A stretch of DNA of 64,000 bases, taken from positions 1,488,001 to 1,552,000 of the forward strand of contig JAWZYV010016944.1 in NCBI GenBank assembly GCA_038373885.1. The letters run 5' to 3'. The notes under the pieces were generated by a model that made no database searches, was not told the origin of the DNA, and was given only the letters and a program-made list of their open reading frames with translations. The stretch's first letter is position 1, and each line of letters begins with the position of its first letter. This document shows positions 21,552 through 32,904 of this stretch, piece after piece. The position numbers were made by a program, and so were the translations under genes. Source of the stretch: Cheiracanthium punctorium (taxonomy: Eukaryota > Arthropoda > Arachnida > Araneae > Cheiracanthiidae).

Positions 21552-22270
21552 ATACAAAGGTTTATATAAGAGTATACATATCATGCGTGTTTTCTCATTC
21601 TTTACTTTTGAAGCTTTCTTTTATCTTGCATTTGTGCAATTTTTCATCGTGAAAAGGGGCTGAGGGATGAATAAAAAAATTTCCTCCAACCCTAAAAGAT
21701 TTGTTTGCAAACACCTGCTGTTTTACTGAAAGTAGTACTGTTTCAGTTTATTGCATTAATTTTCAAATACTCTTATGCTAAGTCAGTAAAATAATTGATT
21801 CAAACTTTTCTGTGTCAATACCAATAATATTTTTTACACCTGCAATACAGTGGAATAGTATTTATTCTGTTAGCAGAGCCCCAGTCGTTCCTAAGTCTAA
21901 ATATCGGTTATATTACTAATTAGTAAATAATAAATGAAACAATTTTTACATATTGAAATTACAATTGTGACAAATTAAAATTTCTATTGGTAAGTGCTGA
22001 TAATTCGAGAATCGACTAATTCTAGGGCTGTGATGGCGGAAAAGTACCAGAAAAACATTCGAGATGAGTTCGGACTCATTTTTTAAAGCCCGAGCCCGAG
22101 GACTTTTCATTCGCGCTCGCCCGAGACCGGAGACCCAGCCTGAAATTTTAGCAAATCTACTTATATAAATCACTAACGCATGCGGTACCAAAATTTACGA
22201 TGTAGATATTTCTACGCTGCGAATGGCAACAACTAGATGTAAACATTAGCTTAATAACAATAACACATGC
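21552..22270. other. No gene recognised
   Basis: AT-rich. The part around 22240-22270 (AATAACAATAACACATGCGC) belongs to a repeat whose relatives lie inside the neighbouring P-type element and at 26463-26610. Confidence 0.4.
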
Positions 22271-22689
22271 GCAAAAATCAAGGAGGTTTAACATATGGAG
22301 GCGCCCATGTTTCCGGTTTTTGAAGCCAACGACCACGCCCCCTCTCTTGCCCAGAACATCCGATATCGTCATTGGCATACATGTAAATTTTTAAGAACAA
22401 AACTGCTGTATTTCTCATATTTTACTGATTGTAAGTAAGTTTATCTTAAAGCCACATCTTTAGGCATAATTTAATCTTAATTCTGTAATACTTTGGCCTA
22501 TGTTCCGTATCCGGTGCCCCTTGGTTCTGGCGACATCGTGAGCGATGTTCAACGTTAGTAAAGTACCCTGCCGATGGTAGTTTGACTGGCAACCATAAAG
22601 AAATGTGTAGAGCTTGGCGACGTTTTTTTGGAGAAATGATAATGTGTCAAATATTGTAAATTGGATAATTTAGAACTATTGAAAGATGC

Positions 22690-23085
22690 GAATTTTCTTG
22701 CACTTTCGGGCATGCGTAGTAGTTGTTTTTTAATCTAGCTACTGTGTATGTGTGACGTAAGCAGATGAATGTAACGAATTCGCTTGCTCAATTTGACGTC
22801 ACTAAGCTGTTAATTTGCGTTTTGCGCATGCGTTATTGTTATTTTTCGTTTTTGCCTGATCTTTCGTCTACTATTCCAATTTGCTTCAACTTGTACTAAT
22901 GTTTTTTTTTCGGTCTCGCAGAGGGGCCCGCGTTAGCATATTTTCGAATGTATGTATCGATGAATGTAACGAATTCGCTTGCTCAATTTGACGTCATTAA
23001 GCTGTTAATTTGCGTTTTGCGCATGCGTTATTGTTATTTTTCGTTTTTTCCTGTTTCGTCTACTATTCTAATTTGCTTCAACTTG
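22690..23085. repeat. Duplicated 160-bp block inside the P-type element
   Basis: The segment GAATGTAACGAATTCGCTTG...GACGTCA...TTGCGCATGCGTTATTG occurs twice in direct orientation (about 22764-22905 and 22961-23100), each time leading into a minisatellite unit. An inverted relative lies outside the element at 26463-26610. Confidence 0.65.
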
Positions 23086-23690
23086 CACTAATGTTTTTTT
23101 TTGGGTCTCGTAGAGGGCCCGCGTTAGCATATTTTCGAGGGGGCCCTTTTGAGGCGGTGGCCGGACCCACTGATGTTTTTTTGGATTTCGCAGAGGGGCC
23201 CGCGTTAGCATATTTTCGAGGGGGCCCTTTTGAGGCGGTGGCCGGACCCACTGATGTTTTTTTGGATCACGCAGAGGGGCCCGTGTTAGCATATTTTCGA
23301 GGGGGCCCCCTTGATGCGGTGGCCGGACCCACTGATGTTTTTTTTGGGTCTCGCAGAGGGGCCCGCGTTAGCGTATTTTCGAGGGGGCCCCCTTGAGGCG
23401 ATGGCCGGACCCACTGATGTTTTTTTGGGTCTCGCAGAGGGGCCCGCCCGGATACACTGATGTTTTTTTGGGGTCTCGCAGAGGGGCCCGCCCGGGCACA
23501 CTGATGTTTTTTTGGGTCTCGCAGAGGGGCCCGCGTTATCATATTTTTGAGGCGGTGGCCGGACCCACTGATTTTTTTTGGATTTCGCAGAGGGGCCCTC
23601 GTTAGCATATTTTCGAGGGGGCTCTTTTGAGGCGGTGGCCGGACCCACTGATGTTTTTTTGGGGGTGTCGCAGAGGGGCGCGCGCCCCCT
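23086..23690. repeat. GC-rich minisatellite, about 81-bp unit
   Basis: Tandem array with unit about 81 bases: GGGCCCGCGTTAGCATATTT, then CGAGGGGGCCC, then GGCGGTGGCCGGACCCACTG, then ATG with a T-run. There are about eight units, two of them shortened to about 43-45 bases. Open frames of 70-128 codons on both strands are by-products of a unit length divisible by three, not genes. Confidence 0.9.
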
Positions 23691-24597
23691 CCAAGAAAAA
23701 TGTTTTTACACTACATAAATGGGGCTTTTACCAATATTTAGCAGGCTTTACACTAGATAAAATGAATATTCACAATTTGCGCACTCCTCCGAAAGAGTTT
23801 CTGGTTCCGCCCTTGGAGAACATATGTAAGCTGACGTCATAAACTTGAAAATCGTCTGGATTTTTTATCACATGTTGGTCTGGAAAATCGTTTTTTTTTT
23901 TTTTTTTTTTTTTTAAATCAGAATTTGACTGGCAATTCTGAAAATTAAACGCGGTGCATTTGAAGTATAGAATTTTCATTTAGTGTTAATTGCATGAAGA
24001 TTGAAGTTCGGTGTTCTTTGATTCTGAGTGGAATAAGTTTGTGTTGGATTTTCCTTGTGTTTTTGATTCCGTTTTACGGAGCCTTTATCGTAAGTTAGTG
24101 AGCGTCTCGGGGAATTTCGTCTTTATTTCGTCTCGGGGAATTTCATCGTTGTAATGGATGTTCCCGGTCCTTCCATTAAAAAATGAGGTGGGAAAGGTGA
24201 GGTAAGTGCTTGTTTAATCTACTTTTTCTAATGTTTTGTTGTGGATTTGACTGTTTTATATAGTGTCATTTACTTAGAATTTGTGTTTCTTTGTAAAAAT
24301 TTTAGTGGTAAATACTTGTGTTTATTCGTCACAAGAAGGCGATAGCCGTTGAAGCTTGGTGGTCGCCAGGGTGGCTTGGCGCCATGGCTGGAGCTTGGCG
24401 CCAAGATCCGTAGCGCTCGCACTTGGCGATCGCCAAGCTCCATCGGCTATCGCCGTGTTTACATGAGGGGCACCGTCTTGTATGATTTTACCAATACTTT
24501 TACTGTTTATTTTTAAATAATCAATTAAAAAATAATTGTGTTTAAAAAAACGTGTTTAAAAAAAACACGTATTATTTACACACGTATTAATTTACAG
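23691..24597. other. P-type element interior without recognised coding
   Basis: Contains a poly(T) run at about 23891-23912 and a GC-rich cluster of short palindromes at 24345-24455 built from GCTTGGCG/CGCCAAGC. No frame matching the N-terminal THAP or catalytic part of a P transposase was found. Confidence 0.45.
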
Positions 24598-24844
24598 TAT
24601 AGAATATACCTCGGCAGCTGCATTAAATTCGTTGATAGGAGAAGATTTGTTTCCTTCTTTAAACGAGCATATGCTTCAAAATGAAGTTATGGATAACCAT
24701 CTTCTTCATCTGATAAAATCAGGGATCGATCAATATTTACATGTGCGATATCACTATTTTAGTAAGCGCTTAAGTAGGAATAATAAAAATGAGAAAAATG
24801 TCCGACAATTATATACTAAAATCATTCAGTTCAAAGGACAGTAA
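24598..24844 (+). pseudogene. P/THAP9-type transposase C-terminal exon (tentative)
   Basis: An acceptor ATTAATTTACAG ends at 24597. After one split-codon base the frame runs 81 residues to a TAA at 24842-24844: LNSLIGEDLFPSLNEHMLQ, DNHLLHLIKSGIDQYLHVRY, HYFSKRLSRNN, RQLYTKIIQFKGQ. The last part (aromatic-rich, basic, ending near I-x-F-K-G-Q) resembles the extreme C-terminus of P-element/THAP-type transposases of arthropods. This fits its place inside an element with P-type ends. No earlier exons with DDE-type residues were found, so it is called a remnant. The assignment rests mainly on context. Confidence 0.45.
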
Positions 24845-25355
24845 GGACAATTGTTAAGATATTTCACTATATTGGAAGTTTAGGAGAATAAGATTACTTA
24901 TGTGCAATGTATATAGAGCTTTAAGCTCCTTAATTGTATGTTTTATTAAATAACAAAACTTAACACGTGATGAAAAGTCGTCTTTTAATTTTTGATCTGT
25001 TTTAAACCTTAAACCAGACAACCCTGCTTCTTAGATTTAAATTAGTTTCCAGAAATAAATTGCTATTTCATGATTCATACGTTTTGGGGGAAAACATGCA
25101 AAGTTTTCATTACAAAGTTCACTAGTGAATAAAGTCCTTGAAAACCAAAAATATATAATACTTTAAAATCAATAATAGTCCTTAAAATTTTAAATGTAAT
25201 TTGGTTAGCTACTACATTTTATTTGAAACCTTATCCTTTTTTCCCCCCTCTACTAAATGAAGTAAGCAGTATTGATGGAAATTATTCAACTTTCATATTT
25301 CTTTCATTACCTTAAACTGTTTGTCAATGCAAAATATTATTATGATAAATGACCT
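24845..25355. other. P-type element interior, AT-rich
   Basis: Presumed 3' UTR of the transposase-like exon (ATTAAA near 24943) and unassigned AT-rich sequence. Confidence 0.4.
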
Positions 25356-25363
25356 AAGAAGGT

Positions 25364-25844
25364 TAGGGATGGACGCGAGACATCTCGTATCGTCTCGCTC
25401 TGTCTCGTCTCTCCCGAGACGAGACAGAGCCTTGTCTCGCTCGAGATTTCTCGCCTCGCATAAATTTACAAAGTTTTCATCAAAATGGATGAATACGTAT
25501 GTAATTAAATGGATATTTCATATTTTTCTCTTAAAAAATTAATATTTCTAAATAAAATGTTTCATCTGTTATTTAAAAAAATGCCTCTTTCACCATAAGC
25601 CGAGCTATGCGAATGCAAATACACATATCACTTAATATGGTAATTAATATATGTACTAATATTCTAATATCTAACTAATTGTTATTATTAATATTATTTT
25701 CCCATAAAATAGTAATAAGTTACTAAAAATATGGTAGCAAAATTTCAGCTCATAATTTTGCGAGACTCGCGAGACGCCTCGTGATAGAAAATTTCTCTAC
25801 GAGACGAGACGAGATAGCCCTGTTTCTCGTCTCGCATGTCTCTA
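25364..25844. mobile_element. hAT MITE nested in the P-type element
   Basis: Begins TAGGGATGGACGCGAGAC and ends TCGTCTCGCATGTCTCTA, with the perfect 8-bp duplication AAGAAGGT on both sides (25356-25363 and 25845-25852). The subterminal regions are dense in GTCTCG/CGAGAC repeats. No coding. Confidence 0.88.
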
Positions 25845-26454
25845 AAGAAGGTTGAAGTGTATAATTGTTTCCTCGTGTCTAAAGAAGATAATGTTCTCTC
25901 ACTGTCTGCAAATACCTCATATATCTTATTTAACATATTTGAAATTGCATTCTTACTTCTGATACCTGTAATATGACTTAAAACTATTGTTAATATAATG
26001 TGAGCAATTTAATAATTTAGGTTGATGTAATAAAAGTTATTTTTACCCATGTAACAACAGAAATATCTCCCTGAAAATATAAAAAGCAATTTTTTATTAT
26101 AATAAAACAATTATCATGAAAAAATATAAACCGTTTTGCAAAGTATAGTATAATCCTAAGAATAACTGTTTTTTGTTTCACTTGATGTATAAACGCAATG
26201 CACGAAAATAAATTTGAAATTATGCAATAAAAAATTAGTTAATACGTGTAAACAATCTTCCATAAACGTAAAATGAATAAAAAAATTGGTTAGTAACTTT
26301 TGAATTATTTTTATTAACACTTTCCGGAACTCGTTTTTCAATGCTTCGCTATGCGTTCTTCAATCTTCTGGGCAAGAGAGGGGGCGTGGCATGGCTTCAC
26401 TTTCCTAGCACTGCGGAGCGCAGCATGGGCGCCTCCATATGTTAAACCTCCTTG

Positions 26455-27285
26455 GCAAAAATCTAAGTTAACAGTTCAATGACGTCCAATGAAGCAAGCA
26501 TATTTGTTACTGGTTACGTATGGCACGCAGTAGCTAGATTGCAAAAGAACAATACACACGCAAAAATGCAAGATCCTTCAGATATTTTCATAGCTTTAAA
26601 ATATCGAAATTACAATACTTGGTGCGTTTATCGCACATAAAAAGAAAAAATCTGATGTGTCCAACACATGAGTTCCTTGCACGCCCATTAGATCAAAAAT
26701 ATTTTCGACGCACTTCCTCTAAATTTATTTGTTTGAAAGAGATAAAATATCAATAATAGTAAGGTTTAGCGATTTCCAGCCAAATATTTCAATATCGCCA
26801 AGCTGAGTTCAATTTGAAAGATTTCCTTCTGACACTTTATTTGGCGATATTTCACCAAAAGCCGACAAACTTGAGATAGTCTGCGAGATTTTGGGGATAG
26901 CCAAAGTAGTCATTGACCACAGACTTTCAATGAATTGAATGCATCCATTCACCTCAATGTATTCAAAGTCATTTGGCTCACCCTGTAAATAAATTCTCAG
27001 TCGATTGCTGTCAAAAACGATATTGAAAACAGTTAGATATTACAATAGTTCTAAATACAAAAGTTAAAAAATCTACGGGTTAGTTTTAGAGTTATACAAG
27101 TCGAGGTCGAGGACCAGACGGCGAGATTTTGGGCATGTACCAAACAATGACTATCTACAGTAGTATTATATTGAAGATGTCCATAGACATTAAAGTACTG
27201 AAATTCTTTCCGGTGGTCCTGTAAATAAACTCTCCAGTAGATTGGAACGAAAAATCGAGATGCACAACCAGATGTTACAACATTC
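26455..27285. other. Repeat-derived flank
   Basis: 26463-26610 is the reverse complement of a block inside the P-type element (22690-22830). From about 26760, TTGGCGATATTTCACC-type sequence and a block ending ...CTGTAAATAAA...TCTC lead into repeat family D. No gene. Confidence 0.5.
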
Positions 27286-28400
27286 TTATATATGAAATTT
27301 CATAATAGTTTTTGAGATTTGAGAGTTAAATATGCACACACGTACACCAAAAGTCGCCAAGCTTGGCGACTTTTGGCATAGTTCTTGAGGGAGGCACGTG
27401 ACCGTGGTCGGACCATTACCTAACTTATGTGGTAGGACGGTATTGTGCTTGAAATGGATGAATGCCCCTAAAATTGCCATTGACCGTAATGTATTGGAAA
27501 TCTTTTGAGTGTTCCTGTAGCAGAACTATAAATGATAAAGACCCTTTTTTTAAGAGAAATTCATTTTCTAACTCTTTACAGCATATATCACTTCTGAGTC
27601 GTTTGAAATAGCCCAATACCTCTAAAAAACGCTTTGATGAATTTCGGCCCTTAGAGCGTAGTGTATTTCGAATCTTTTGGGCGGTCCTGTAGATAAACTG
27701 TTCAGTCGAATGGAACCGAAAGAGGAGGTGCACAACTAGATGTTACAACAATCCTAAATATAAAGTTTCAACATTGTACGCCTAACAGTTTTTGAGATAT
27801 GCGAGTTTAATGAATTTCGGCCCATTGAGCGTAATGTATTTCGAATGTTTTGGGCAGTCCTGTAGATAAACTATCCAGTCGAATGGAACCAAAAGGGGAG
27901 GTGCAGTACTAGATGTTACAACTATCCAAAATATGAAGTTTCGACATTCTACGCCTAATAGCTTTTGAGTTAGGCGAGTTTAATAAATTTCGGCCCATAG
28001 AGCGTAATGTATTTCGAATCTTTTGGGCGGTCCTGTACATAAACTATCCATTCGATTGCCACCAAAAGGGGAGGTGCACAACTAGATCATAGAACAATCC
28101 TAAATATCAAATCTCAACATTCTACGACCAATAGTTTTTGAGATATGCGAGTTACATACATCCGTACGTACGTACAGACGGCATGGAAAAACTGGCCACA
28201 GTAGACTCGCCGCTGGTCAAAATGAGTTGCAGACGCGTTAATATGATCGTGCATGCTAGCCTACGATGAGATGCATCGAAAAATTTTTTTAAATTAAATT
28301 TAGAGGTAGTCAAAATCGGTTTTTTTGTCGAAATTTGGCCCCCAAAATTTTTCGGGATCACATTACTTCCTTATACTACGTACAAGGAAGTAAAAAGTCG
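27286..28400 (-). mobile_element. Repeat family D, copy 2 (inverted)
   Basis: Reverse complement of most of 4487-5550, including three tandem ~175-bp units, the GCCAAGCTTGGC palindrome near 27357 and the TACGTACGTACAGACGG stretch near 28162. Its right limit (TACTTCCTTATACTACGTAC then AAGGAAGTA, about 28366-28390) matches the start of the partial copy at 12430. Confidence 0.65.
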
Positions 28401-28941
28401 CTATGCAGTGGGCTAAAGCCCATTTTAGCCACTTCCTGTTTTGTACCATTGTTAGTATGGTAACCAAGGATACGTATTAAATAACGCAACCGTACTATAA
28501 AACGACAGGTTGCTAACTTTGGCACATTAATCCCACAGTAGCTGCAATTAAGAAGCATTTCTGCATTAATTTGTAAAACACGTTATCAACCAATACAGCA
28601 TTTTTCTTGGAGAAGAGAATACTATTTTTCGTTACTCCAAGAGTATTTTTATAGTAATTTTATGAATGGAAATTTCCCCAATTATATGTCTTTTCATACA
28701 TTTTGAAATGATACATTTTGATGATACAAATGATGATATTTTGATATGCCGATTGATGATGATTATTTTTTGATATGATGATTATTTTGCCGAATCATTA
28801 GTACTTGGCATTGCCACGATCGGATTTTATCATGACACCTCAAAAATTGGCAGCAACCCTAACCTCAATAAATTTCATGACAAAGACTATTAAAACAAAG
28901 AAACACGATTTTCGTTGAAGTGAGTCCAATAAATTGGCCAA
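28401..28941. other. No gene recognised
   Basis: AT-rich, with a GATGAT-rich patch at about 28710-28790. Confidence 0.4.
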
Positions 28942-29689
28942 CACTGCAGAATCATTCTACGTCGAATCAAACAGAAAATCGAAAAAAATTCACCACGTCA
29001 TTTCAGATTTTCTTCAAATTTTGTGTAAATTATTTATATGCTACGATAACCACAAATCTCAATTTTGCAGGTTCTGCGATAGTTAATTACCAAGAAATTA
29101 ATTATGTGCTCCGGAAAATAATGGAGATTACTTTGACGAATAAAGGTATTGCATTTTTTTGACACGCTCTTTAAAACTTATTACTAGACACCGATATACG
29201 AAAATTCACGTGAAAATGTAATAATTTTTTGCTAGCTACTGAGCAGAAAGCCAAGATGAAATTTTTTTGGAATGCAGTGGTATACCATATTAACAATACA
29301 TAAAAATTTAAAACATGTGCTTCTGATCAAACATGCCGAAAAAATTCATGATGTTTTTTAGCAAATGTAATGATCATGCATAAATTACAGAAGCTACGCA
29401 AATTTTGATAAAATTTTTGGAATCAGCTTAAAAAGTTACCCCTGGAAATAAATTTTCACTTAAGTAACTTCCACAGTTAACGAGTTATTTAAGAAATTCA
29501 GAGAAAAAATGGCGTATCTTGCAGAAAATTTAAAAATTTACTTAGTTAATTTCTCCGTAATTAATTATCGAAGAAACTGCAAAATTGAGATTTGAGGTTA
29601 TTTTAGCCTATCTATATAAAATTTGAGGAGAATCTAAGTTGGTGTGGGGAACTCCACCGTTTCATCTGACGTGGAATGACCCTGCACTG
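28942..29689. mobile_element. Foldback element with CACTGCAG ends
   Basis: The left end CACTGCAGAATCATTCTACG and right end GACGTGGAATGACCCTGCAC are imperfect inverted repeats. Inverted matching continues inward (AACCACAAATCTCAATTTTG against CAAAATTGAGATTTGAGGTT). AT-rich centre, no coding. Target duplication unclear. Confidence 0.6.
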
Positions 29690-30206
29690 AATAAAAGAAC
29701 AGTAAGTTATTGGGCGACGAAGATGGCCGCCTTGACGGCTAGTAGATAAATAAAAGTCAATTACTTCCTTGACGGAATATCATAAATTTTGCCGTTTGTG
29801 CAAATTAAAGACAAATGTAATAGCAAACTCTTAATGCACTTTCTAATTCTTTATAATCAAGTTTATCAAATAATAATAATTCTAATTTATTTCTCCCATG
29901 AATCATCTTTTAATATCTGTTTACAAGGAGTACATTTAATAAAGAAGAAATTTCTCATGAGTCCGAGCCCGGTTCGGGCCATTTCATCTCTAAAAAATAT
30001 GCATATGTTTTTTCTCTATCGTTTGTTGCTGGCTATTGCTGGAGCTCCCCGAGATCCTTTAATTTTTCTTTGATTAAAACATTTTATATTTAAAAACACA
30101 GGTAATTTAACAATTTTACAATGTGCATACTAATGTAAAGAATAATGGAAAGGTAGTACTACCGCTTGCTTATTTATTTTATTTTTTTAACTATCTTACA
30201 TATATA
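29690..30206. other. No gene recognised
   Basis: AT-rich. A 94-codon frame at 29789-30073 shows no family. Confidence 0.4.
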
Positions 30207-31391
30207 CAGGGTGTCCAGCCTTAATGTGACCCAATAGCTAATTCCCGAACCGTTCGGTTTAGATATGCACTTCCAATTTGAAAAATGTTTTAAAAGCGGT
30301 ATAGAATGTTTTTACGTGCTTTTCGAACCAAACAACCCATTTAGAAAAAAATTACAAAAATTAAATTTTTATACGGTCCCTAGGTCCTATCACTTATATT
30401 TAGGAAAAGATGCAGTACACAAAAACAACGTAAACACAAAAAGTTTCATTTTATTACGATAAAAACTGACCGAGTTATGAAACTTATACGAGTTATGAAA
30501 ATCATACATTTCATCCATTTTCTTGCCCAATTTCAAGAAGCTAGTAAGGGAACGTCTCCAAAGTGAAATTAATTGGAACTCTGCCAGAAAACTTTCGCTC
30601 TGGCTCGCTAATAGCATAAAGTCTTGCCGCCTCTCTCTTATTTCTATTACACTGCCCATACAACAGTACCATTTCGCAGTGTTCTTCATTTGTATACATC
30701 TCGCTCTCCCGTACTAGAATTCGTAATATTAGAATGCGACTGTATGCAATTGCAAGCGACTACACAACAGATTTTTAACGTTCGCCATGATCAGTACCGC
30801 AGCAAATCAGTCTGAAGCCGCAGGCAAATAAGTCTATTTTTTTGGAACTGCTTTTGAAAAGTTTTCTTCGTCCAAAATATTTTATTTTATCTATGTTTTA
30901 CACGTACACAGAATAAATTTTATTTCTTAAGTACTCAATTATTGTAATATTAACGTAATGTATGTACTTTTAAATTTAAAAACGATTTACATAAGAGTGA
31001 CGTGCAAGAGCGAAAGTTTCCTGGCAGAGTTCCAATTAATTTCACTTTGGAGACGGTCCCTTACTAGCTTCTTGAAATTGGCCAAGAAAATGGATGAAAT
31101 GTATGATTTTCAAAGTTCCATAACTCGGACAGTTTTTATCGTAATAAATGAAACTTTTTGTGTTTACTTTGTTTTTGTGCACTGCATCTTTTCCTAAATA
31201 TAAGTGATAGGACCTGGGGACCGTATAAAAATTTAATTTTTGTAATTTTTTTCTAAATGGGTTTTTTTGGTTTGAAAAGCACGTAAAAACATTCTTTACC
31301 TTTTTAAAAACATTTTTCAAATTGGAAGTGCATATCTAAACCGAACGGTTCGGGAATTAGCTATTGGGTCACATTAAGGCTGGACACCCTG
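30207..31391. mobile_element. Palindromic element with ~390-bp inverted arms
   Basis: The left arm begins CAGGGTGTCCAGCCTTAATG and the right arm is its near-perfect reverse complement, ending CATTAAGGCTGGACACCCTG. TATA stands on each side, compatible with a TA or TATA target. Homology between arms continues inward to about 30600 and 30990 through CGAACCGTTCGG and GGAGACG blocks, leaving a ~400-bp spacer. The frames at 30390-31320 are mirror images of each other and are not genes. The superfamily is uncertain; the TA target would fit Tc1/mariner-like. Confidence 0.85.
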
Positions 31392-31600
31392 TATAAAGCA
31401 GGAAATTCTCAGATATTAAATTTAAAAAATAAAAATAAAAATAAGGTAAAAGGTTGGAGAAATTATGATTTTCTTATTTTACTATATTAATACCTATGTA
31501 GTTTAATTATAGTCAGTTTCTTTTTGAGTAACACTATGATTCTTTGGTAAGTATGGTGCAAAAACTCAAAGAACGTAAATTTACAATAATGAGTACAATA

Positions 31601-32904
31601 TCTATTATATAAATGTGAAAGTTTGTTTGTCTTTTTGTTTGTTTGTCCGGGAACTCCTTCCACACCGTTCGACCGATCGGTTTGACATTTTGCACATACA
31701 CTTAAAACGTCATAGAACAGTCCGTAATTAACTTTAAAATTCTGAAGAAAATTCAATCCTTCCACGATTTTTTAATAATTTTCACCTTTAGAAATCTTTC
31801 CCAATTTCCGATTGTCTAAGATAGTGATCATGTGATACGCCATCTATACGCTGGAGATTGACATAACTGCAAACAAAATGGTATATCATAACTGAAATGA
31901 CGTCATTTTGATGTCACGAGTTTACAAATGCATTAGAAATTTTAATAAGGTGTAAAAAGTAATCATGTGACATACCATCTATATGCTAGCGATTGACATA
32001 ACTCTATACAAAGTGGCATATCATAAATGAAATGACGTCATTTTGATGTCACGAGTTTAAAAATGCATTAGAAATCCTAATGAGGTTCCCAAGCTTTGAC
32101 AAAATATTACAACACGAGCGAAATAATAAACTTATCTAGATTATCATATGCTGTAGAAAAGTAAAATAACGTGAGATTTTTCTTCTTTCACTAATTTATG
32201 TAGATAGCGCAACTGAGAATAACGCCACTTTGAATTCATGAGTTTAGAAAGCAGTTAGAAATCTAAAAATGTACTATTATAAAAATTCAAAATATTTTGT
32301 TTAGTGCGCGAGCTATCCTTGCGATTTTTTACGATTTTCCAGCAAAAATAATAACGAAAGGAAACTTGCATTTCTTAAAATCGTGGAAAATTCAGAAGTA
32401 AGGTGGAAAATACGATTTAGCGTATACATAGAATTCGCTATAAGTTTGAAGACGGTCGTCATACTCCCAAAAATCGCCCAAAATGTCGCCAAGTTTTGAC
32501 GACTTTTGGCGGTATATATATATTAGATGTACTTTTTTTGGGCTGAATTCAATGAACTTAACAAGCTCTGGCACTAAAGTTACGTCATAGCCAAATAGCT
32601 CCGCAAAAATATTTGAAATACTGATTAGCTAGGAATAGCGCCAACATATTTAATTAAGTTGATAGCTCTGATGCAAGTGAGAGTAAAATGGGCAAACTAA
32701 TTTTAAATATGTGTTTTAATTAACTTGATTACACGGATTGTCCTCTTTAATTAAAACAATTTTGGTAGGTTACCAGTCCAAATCGCAAGATCAACGTTAT
32801 TGTTAAACGAATGAGCTGAAAATCTTACACACTGAAATCGATAATAAATATCACCAGAAAATTTAGCATATGTATCGTATACGAAAATGATATTGCGATT
32901 ACAA
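31601..32904 (+). repeat. Helitron-like 5' end and associated repeat
   Basis: TCTATTATATAAATGTGAAA follows a host A at 31600, a plausible Helitron 5' end. No CTAG end with hairpin was found before the next Helitron at 32905. A GCCAAGTTTTGACGAC block near 32490 links it to the other repeats here. Confidence 0.35.
31822..32090. repeat. Direct duplication of ~138 bp
   Basis: The block ATCATGTGATACGCCATCTA...GAAATGACGTCATTTTGATGTCACGAGTTT...GCATTAGAAAT occurs at about 31827-31950 and, diverged, at 31965-32090. The GACGTCATTTTGATGTCACG core is the best conserved part. Confidence 0.75.

Larger units (their letters stand above)
22279..26454 (+). mobile_element. P-superfamily DNA transposon, defective
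   Basis: The perfect 31-bp terminal inverted repeats begin CAAGGAGGTTTAACATATGG and are flanked by the perfect 8-bp duplication GCAAAAAT (22271-22278 and 26455-26462). A second inverted block, CCACGCCCCCTCTCTTGCCC, lies about 60-75 bases inside each end. A 31-bp TIR starting CA plus an 8-bp duplication is the P-element signature, and the inner TIR pattern TAACATA-GG-GG-CCC is shared with the Drosophila P terminus as I remember it. Inside: a minisatellite (23086-23690), a transposase-like last exon (24598-24844) and a nested hAT MITE (25364-25844). The rest of the transposase is missing, so it is non-autonomous. Confidence 0.8.

Noticed and set aside
23010..23648. Several overlapping open frames of 70-128 codons on both strands
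   Set aside because: They are translations of the 81-bp minisatellite; repeated peptides in all frames follow from the unit length.
30390..31320. Four open frames around 30.4-31.3 kb with matching peptides
   Set aside because: They are sense and antisense readings of the two arms of one palindromic element.
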